A stretch of 64,000 nucleotides of DNA from assembly GCF_904849725.1 (NCBI RefSeq), contig NC_058522.1, positions 234,397,084 to 234,461,083 on the forward strand, in the 5' to 3' direction. Under the pieces are notes generated by a model, which saw only the letters and a program-made list of their open reading frames with translations, was not told where the DNA came from and did no database searches. The position numbers and the translations under genes were made by a program. This document shows, in pieces, positions 60,192 through 64,000 of the stretch (positions within the stretch are counted from its first letter, which is position 1; every line of letters starts with the position of its first letter). The stretch is from Hordeum vulgare subsp. vulgare (lineage: Eukaryota; Streptophyta; Magnoliopsida; Poales; Poaceae).

Positions 60192-62399
60192 TAAACTTAC
60201 GAGTACAAGAAATAAGAAGGGGAAGATCTACGCATAGCGGACGTGAACTACGGTTGATCAAACAAATGATCCTGAACACCTACCTATGTCAGATATAACC
60301 CCACCGTGTCCTCGATCAGAGAAGGAACTCACGAAAGAGATAGTCACAGTTACGCACACAGTTGGCATATTTTAATTAAGTTAACTTCAAGTTGTCTAGA
60401 ACCAGTGTTAAACAAAGCTTCCACGTTGCCACATGACCGCGGGCACGGCTTTCCGAAAAGATTTAACCCTGCAGGGGTGCTCCAACTAGTCCATCACAAA
60501 TTACGACAAGCCGTATAGAAATCCTCAATCACGAAGCTCGCGATCTCGTCGGATTCCCTAGTGGAAAACCTCAACTCTGAGATTACCCGAAGCATCACCG
60601 GAATCCCAATGCACAAGATATCTCGTCAAAGGTAAAACTAATCCAGCAATCCCGCCCGACGTGTCGACGATCCCGATAGGAGCCGCGTATCTCGTTCTCA
60701 GGACACGACGGATGGAAAAGCCTATAGGTACCAAACCTCGAGTTGCCCCATGGTGGCCCCGCAGTCTATCCATTTTGGACCAACACTCATGAGGAGCACT
60801 GGCCCGGGGGTTGATTAAATTTCCTCGGGTTAATTACTCCCTATGTAGTTCATTAGTTATTAGGCAAATGTAGTACCAAAGTTGGGCCTTGCCAGACCAG
60901 CTTTAATCGAAAACGAATTATCAAGGGGGTCCCCATAACAACCCCGATCGTGTTAGGAGCGCTCATTTATGGAACATAACACCGGTAGCCGAAACTAAGG
61001 GGGCAAAGGTGGAACAAAACACCAGGCTAGAAAGGCCGAGCCTTCCACCTTTTACCAAGTATGTCAGTGCATTAAATTTAAATAGCACTAATATGGTGAT
61101 ATAACAAGGAACCCATGTTATCACATGGAAACAACTACACCTGCAACTAGCAACGCTAAGACATGGTTAAGCAAGCAGTAACATAGCCAATCAGTGGTTT
61201 CTAGGTTGAAGGTTATCATGGCATTGTTGAGAGTCTGAAATTTAACATGTGGTAGGCAACGAGACATAAACGGTAGAAACGGTAAAACTAGCATTGCAAT
61301 GATAGTAATGATATCTGGGGAAATGGTCATCTTGCCTGAGATCCCGCTCGGAAGAGGAACAACTCCGTGAAGTCGGCGAACCAACGTAGTCGAACGGGTC
61401 CTCACATTCCGACACGCTTGCGGAACTCTATCGAGACGGAGCAAACCGGAAACAAACATCAACACGGATATTCATCACGGCAAACGCAAGACATGATGCA
61501 TACCCTAATATGATGCATGATCAGTTCAATGATGCAAGGCATGCATGGCAATACACCTCACACAAACACTACACATTAAGTGAAGCTCGATATGCAACGA
61601 GTTGCATATCGACGAAACCCCACATTTAATTATTTAGTTCACTCTCGTTAATTACTCAGCAGTATTAAAATGTTGTTAACATGGCAAGGGTGAAGGCGGG
61701 GATCCTACATGTCATCCTAGTCGGTTAACACGCGGAGCATAGATCGGAGCTACGTCACAAGAAACATGCAACACAAGATATCATGCCATGAATGCGTCAT
61801 GCATGCAAGTTACGACAACACGGGCAAGAAGAGAAAGAAACATGAGTCGCCACGGCGAGTGAAAGGGATCCATGATGGCAAGTCAGAAATGAAGCCACGG
61901 CAACGCTCCTATCCCGATAACTCGAAGAGGTATCGGTGCCAACGAATTAGAGGCGTGTGCGGGACAAACCAAATAAAGATGGGGTGATCCCGTTTATCGG
62001 GTTCCCATGTGTCGAGGGCACGACGAAAAAGGAAGACAACGTGCAACGGGCAAACATATGCGCAAACATACAATACATCTCATACATCATAAGCATTGGG
62101 TACACGACAATGTCCCATCGGTATACCTTTGAAGCATGCGTATCGGAACGGTTCGGTTCGGTGAAGGAGAACAAGGATCATCGTGGAAGTAGTTGTACAC
62201 GGTCTCGTCGACGGTAGTCGTACTCTTGGCGTCGGTTCACGAGTCTTCGACGTCGGTAGTCGAACACATTTCCGAAGATGTCCAGGGTCGTCGAGGACGT
62301 CGTGGTACTCGTCTCAAAGGGGAAGTAGTCGTACACGGCGATCTTGTCGGTTCCATGAAGGAGGGGATGGTGCACGCGGTCTTCGGCGACGGCAACCCG

Positions 62400-62960
62400 C
62401 GACAGCAACAACAACTAATAGCATGCGTCAGCACAAGCAACTAGCTTCGGCAAGCGGCAGCAACACGGCTAGCGCTAGCAGGCAAACATCAAGCAACAGC
62501 TTGCAGCATCAGGCAAATAGCAAGTAGCAGCCGTCATCGCTAGTATCTATCTAGCGACAACAAGCAACAAGCAACGGCATGCAAGCACAGGGGCGGCAGC
62601 AGCAGCAAAACGGCAACACGGACAGGCAAACTCAACAGCAGCACGCTGGCAGCGGCCGACAGCAACACAAGCACGCAATAGCTAGGCATCGCTAGCAGCT
62701 ATCTAGCATGACAATAGCAACGCACAGCAACCCGCAGGATCAGCTAGCAGCAACCTTCGGCAGCAGCGGCAGCTATAGCAAGCAGCAACACACAACAATC
62801 TGCAGCATCAAGCAACAAAACGCAGCATCAAGCAACCATCTAACAACTACCTAGCTTACTACAGCAGCAGCCGGCAACAGCATTAGCATCAAGCAACAGC
62901 ATCGGCCACGGCAAGCAATAGCAGCAGCTTCGCTGGCAGCAACACAAGCAGCAACATCTA
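62400..62960 (+). repeat. AGCA/CAG-rich tract in right LTR of element E
   Basis: Counterpart of 52,780-53,350 with small indels. Confidence 0.75.
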
Positions 62961-64000
62961 CAGGCGGTGACCGGGACGAGGGCGGCGGGGACGGCGAGCT
63001 CGGCAAGCTCCTGCGGCAGGGAGGCGAGCACCACGGCGGGGAGCCTCCGGCGAGAGGAGACGGCCGGCGGGGCTTGGCGGCCAAGGCGGGCGCGGTGACG
63101 GGAGGCGAGCTGCGGCGGCTCGGGGCTGGAGACCGGGGTGGGGCAGGGAGGCGAGGTCGCGGCCATGGCAGGGCGGCACCGGCGGAGGCCTAAGGGGGTA
63201 GTTGGCGGCGAGCATGGCCTCCCTGGTGGCTCGGATGCAACATGCAGCAGGGCAGCTGCGGCGGGGCAGCGCGAGCACGGCGAGCGGCGCGCCGACGACG
63301 GGAGGCCAAGGGCGGCGCGAGGAGTCGACCATGGCGGGGCGGCGCGGAGCGGAGCAAGGCGGGCGCGGGGTGGAGCAGCTCGGGTAGGGGAGTTGCTCCC
63401 TGGCTCGAGCAACGAGGAGGAGGTCGGGGCCCAGGAGGGCTTGGCGGCGGCGACGGGAACGGCCGGCGGGCACGCGGGCAGGCGCAGGGAGATGAGGGCG
63501 AGGCGGTGCGGCGAGGCGAGCCATGGGGCGCAGCGACCACGGGAGGAGAGGGGGAGTCGGGAGGATGCTGGAGGACAACATCGCACGGGGGGAACACAGG
63601 GAATCGGGCAGAGGGGCCCTGGCTCGCTAGGTTAGGGGACTTGGGCCGGCTGGAGGCCCAAGTGGCCGGCTGCACAGGCTGGGCTGGGCTCCTCCTCATC
63701 CCCTCCTTTGTTTTTTAAAAAAAATAGAAAACTCAAACAATAGAAAAAGTTTAAACAAAAATAAAATAAAATGCTTTGGGGCTCCTTGAAAAACATACCC
63801 CAACTATAAAATAGATTGGGCATTTTTTTAACGAATAAAAATAAAACCTTTTTTGAAGAATAAAATGAAACCCCTTTTATAAATAAAATGGGACTCTATT
63901 TTGAAATAAAACAAAAGAAGAAATAAAGGAAAACCAGAGGGGTTGCCTCCACCTTTAATAAAATGATTTTTTAAAAGAAGACGAATTTTTTAAAGGCGTC

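Larger units (their letters stand above)
50043..64000 (-). mobile_element. Element E: LARD-like non-autonomous Gypsy element (Sukkula-like)
   Basis: Minus strand: 5' LTR (beyond 64000 to 58018), tRNA-Met primer site, 3.4 kb internal region without known domains, PPT, 3' LTR 54603-50043. LTR length 4561 bp and internal length 3414 bp fit the LARD class described in Triticeae (about 4.4 kb LTRs, about 3.5 kb internal region). By alignment with the left LTR about 230 bp of the element lie beyond the window. Confidence 0.88.
58018..64000 (-). repeat. 5' LTR of element E, interrupted by a solo LTR, runs off the window
   Basis: Plus text TGTCATGCCCAAGATACAACC onward aligns with 50043-54372 after removal of 58547-60186 and one TSD copy. 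Many of the differences seen at the LTR end are C/T or G/A. Confidence 0.9.

Noticed and set aside
62840..63586. 248-codon minus-strand frame and overlapping long frames at 53,270-53,995 and 62,840-63,718
   Set aside because: They lie in GC-rich LTR sequence of element E, occur in several frames at once and are Ala/Pro/Arg/Ser-rich without domains.
1..64000. Host protein-coding gene
   Set aside because: Every long frame with recognisable homology belongs to gag, protease, pol or element-specific ORFs; no plant gene family or exon-intron structure was recognised.

Overview
The window is a pile of nested LTR retrotransposons from a large cereal genome. The repeat types (Athila-type Gypsy LTRs opening TGATACGTC with a tRNA-Asp primer site, Angela/BARE-like Copia pol, LARD-like elements with LTRs of about 4.5 kb) point to a Triticeae grass (wheat, Aegilops, barley or rye group). 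I see no host gene, no rRNA or functional tRNA gene, and nothing prokaryotic. Family names below are from memory of Triticeae repeats; the structural calls (LTR ends, target-site duplications (TSDs), primer-binding sites (PBS), polypurine tracts (PPT), domains) are read from the sequence.

Left nest (1-27.8 kb). Element A (minus, 1-4004, runs off the left edge) sits in the protease region of an Athila-type gag-protease element A2 (minus, 4005-7058). A2's 5' LTR is interrupted by element A3 (minus, 7059-9293 and 26268-27810). A3 is split by element B (plus, 9294-26262, TSD CACAT), and B by element F (minus, 14103-24329, TSD AGTGC). F is a tRNA-Met-primed Gypsy element with 3.5 kb LTRs, a gag with a string of zinc knuckles, a second ORF and no pol.

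Middle (27.8-46 kb). Element C (plus, from 27811, also in A3) carries a broken Athila gag-protease. Its right LTR (34334-35844) is followed by a second primer site and then, without a 5' LTR, by the gag-pol of element D (plus, gag-pol 36087-40535, 3' LTR 40573-45950). This looks like a recombination or deletion junction joining two nests.

Right nest (46-64 kb). D's 3' LTR ends in Copia pol (minus, 45951-48955). The Copia is cut by an Athila-type LTR (minus, 48956-50042), which is cut by element E (minus, 50043 to beyond 64000). E is a LARD-like non-autonomous element with 4.56 kb LTRs and a 3.4 kb internal region without recognisable domains; its right LTR holds a solo LTR (58547-60186, TSD GTGGC).

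The most interesting signals are non-coding: (1) a perfect 8-bp stem hairpin, with compensatory changes between families, at a constant 19-20 nt upstream of the 3' LTR in D, E and F, with its core also in the Athila-type elements; (2) exact internal copies of the 14-nt polypurine-tract motif; (3) LTR 3' ends that contain copies of primer-site sequence; (4) an unknown ORF replacing gag-protease between otherwise similar element skeletons; (5) D as a possible autonomous relative of LARD-like E.
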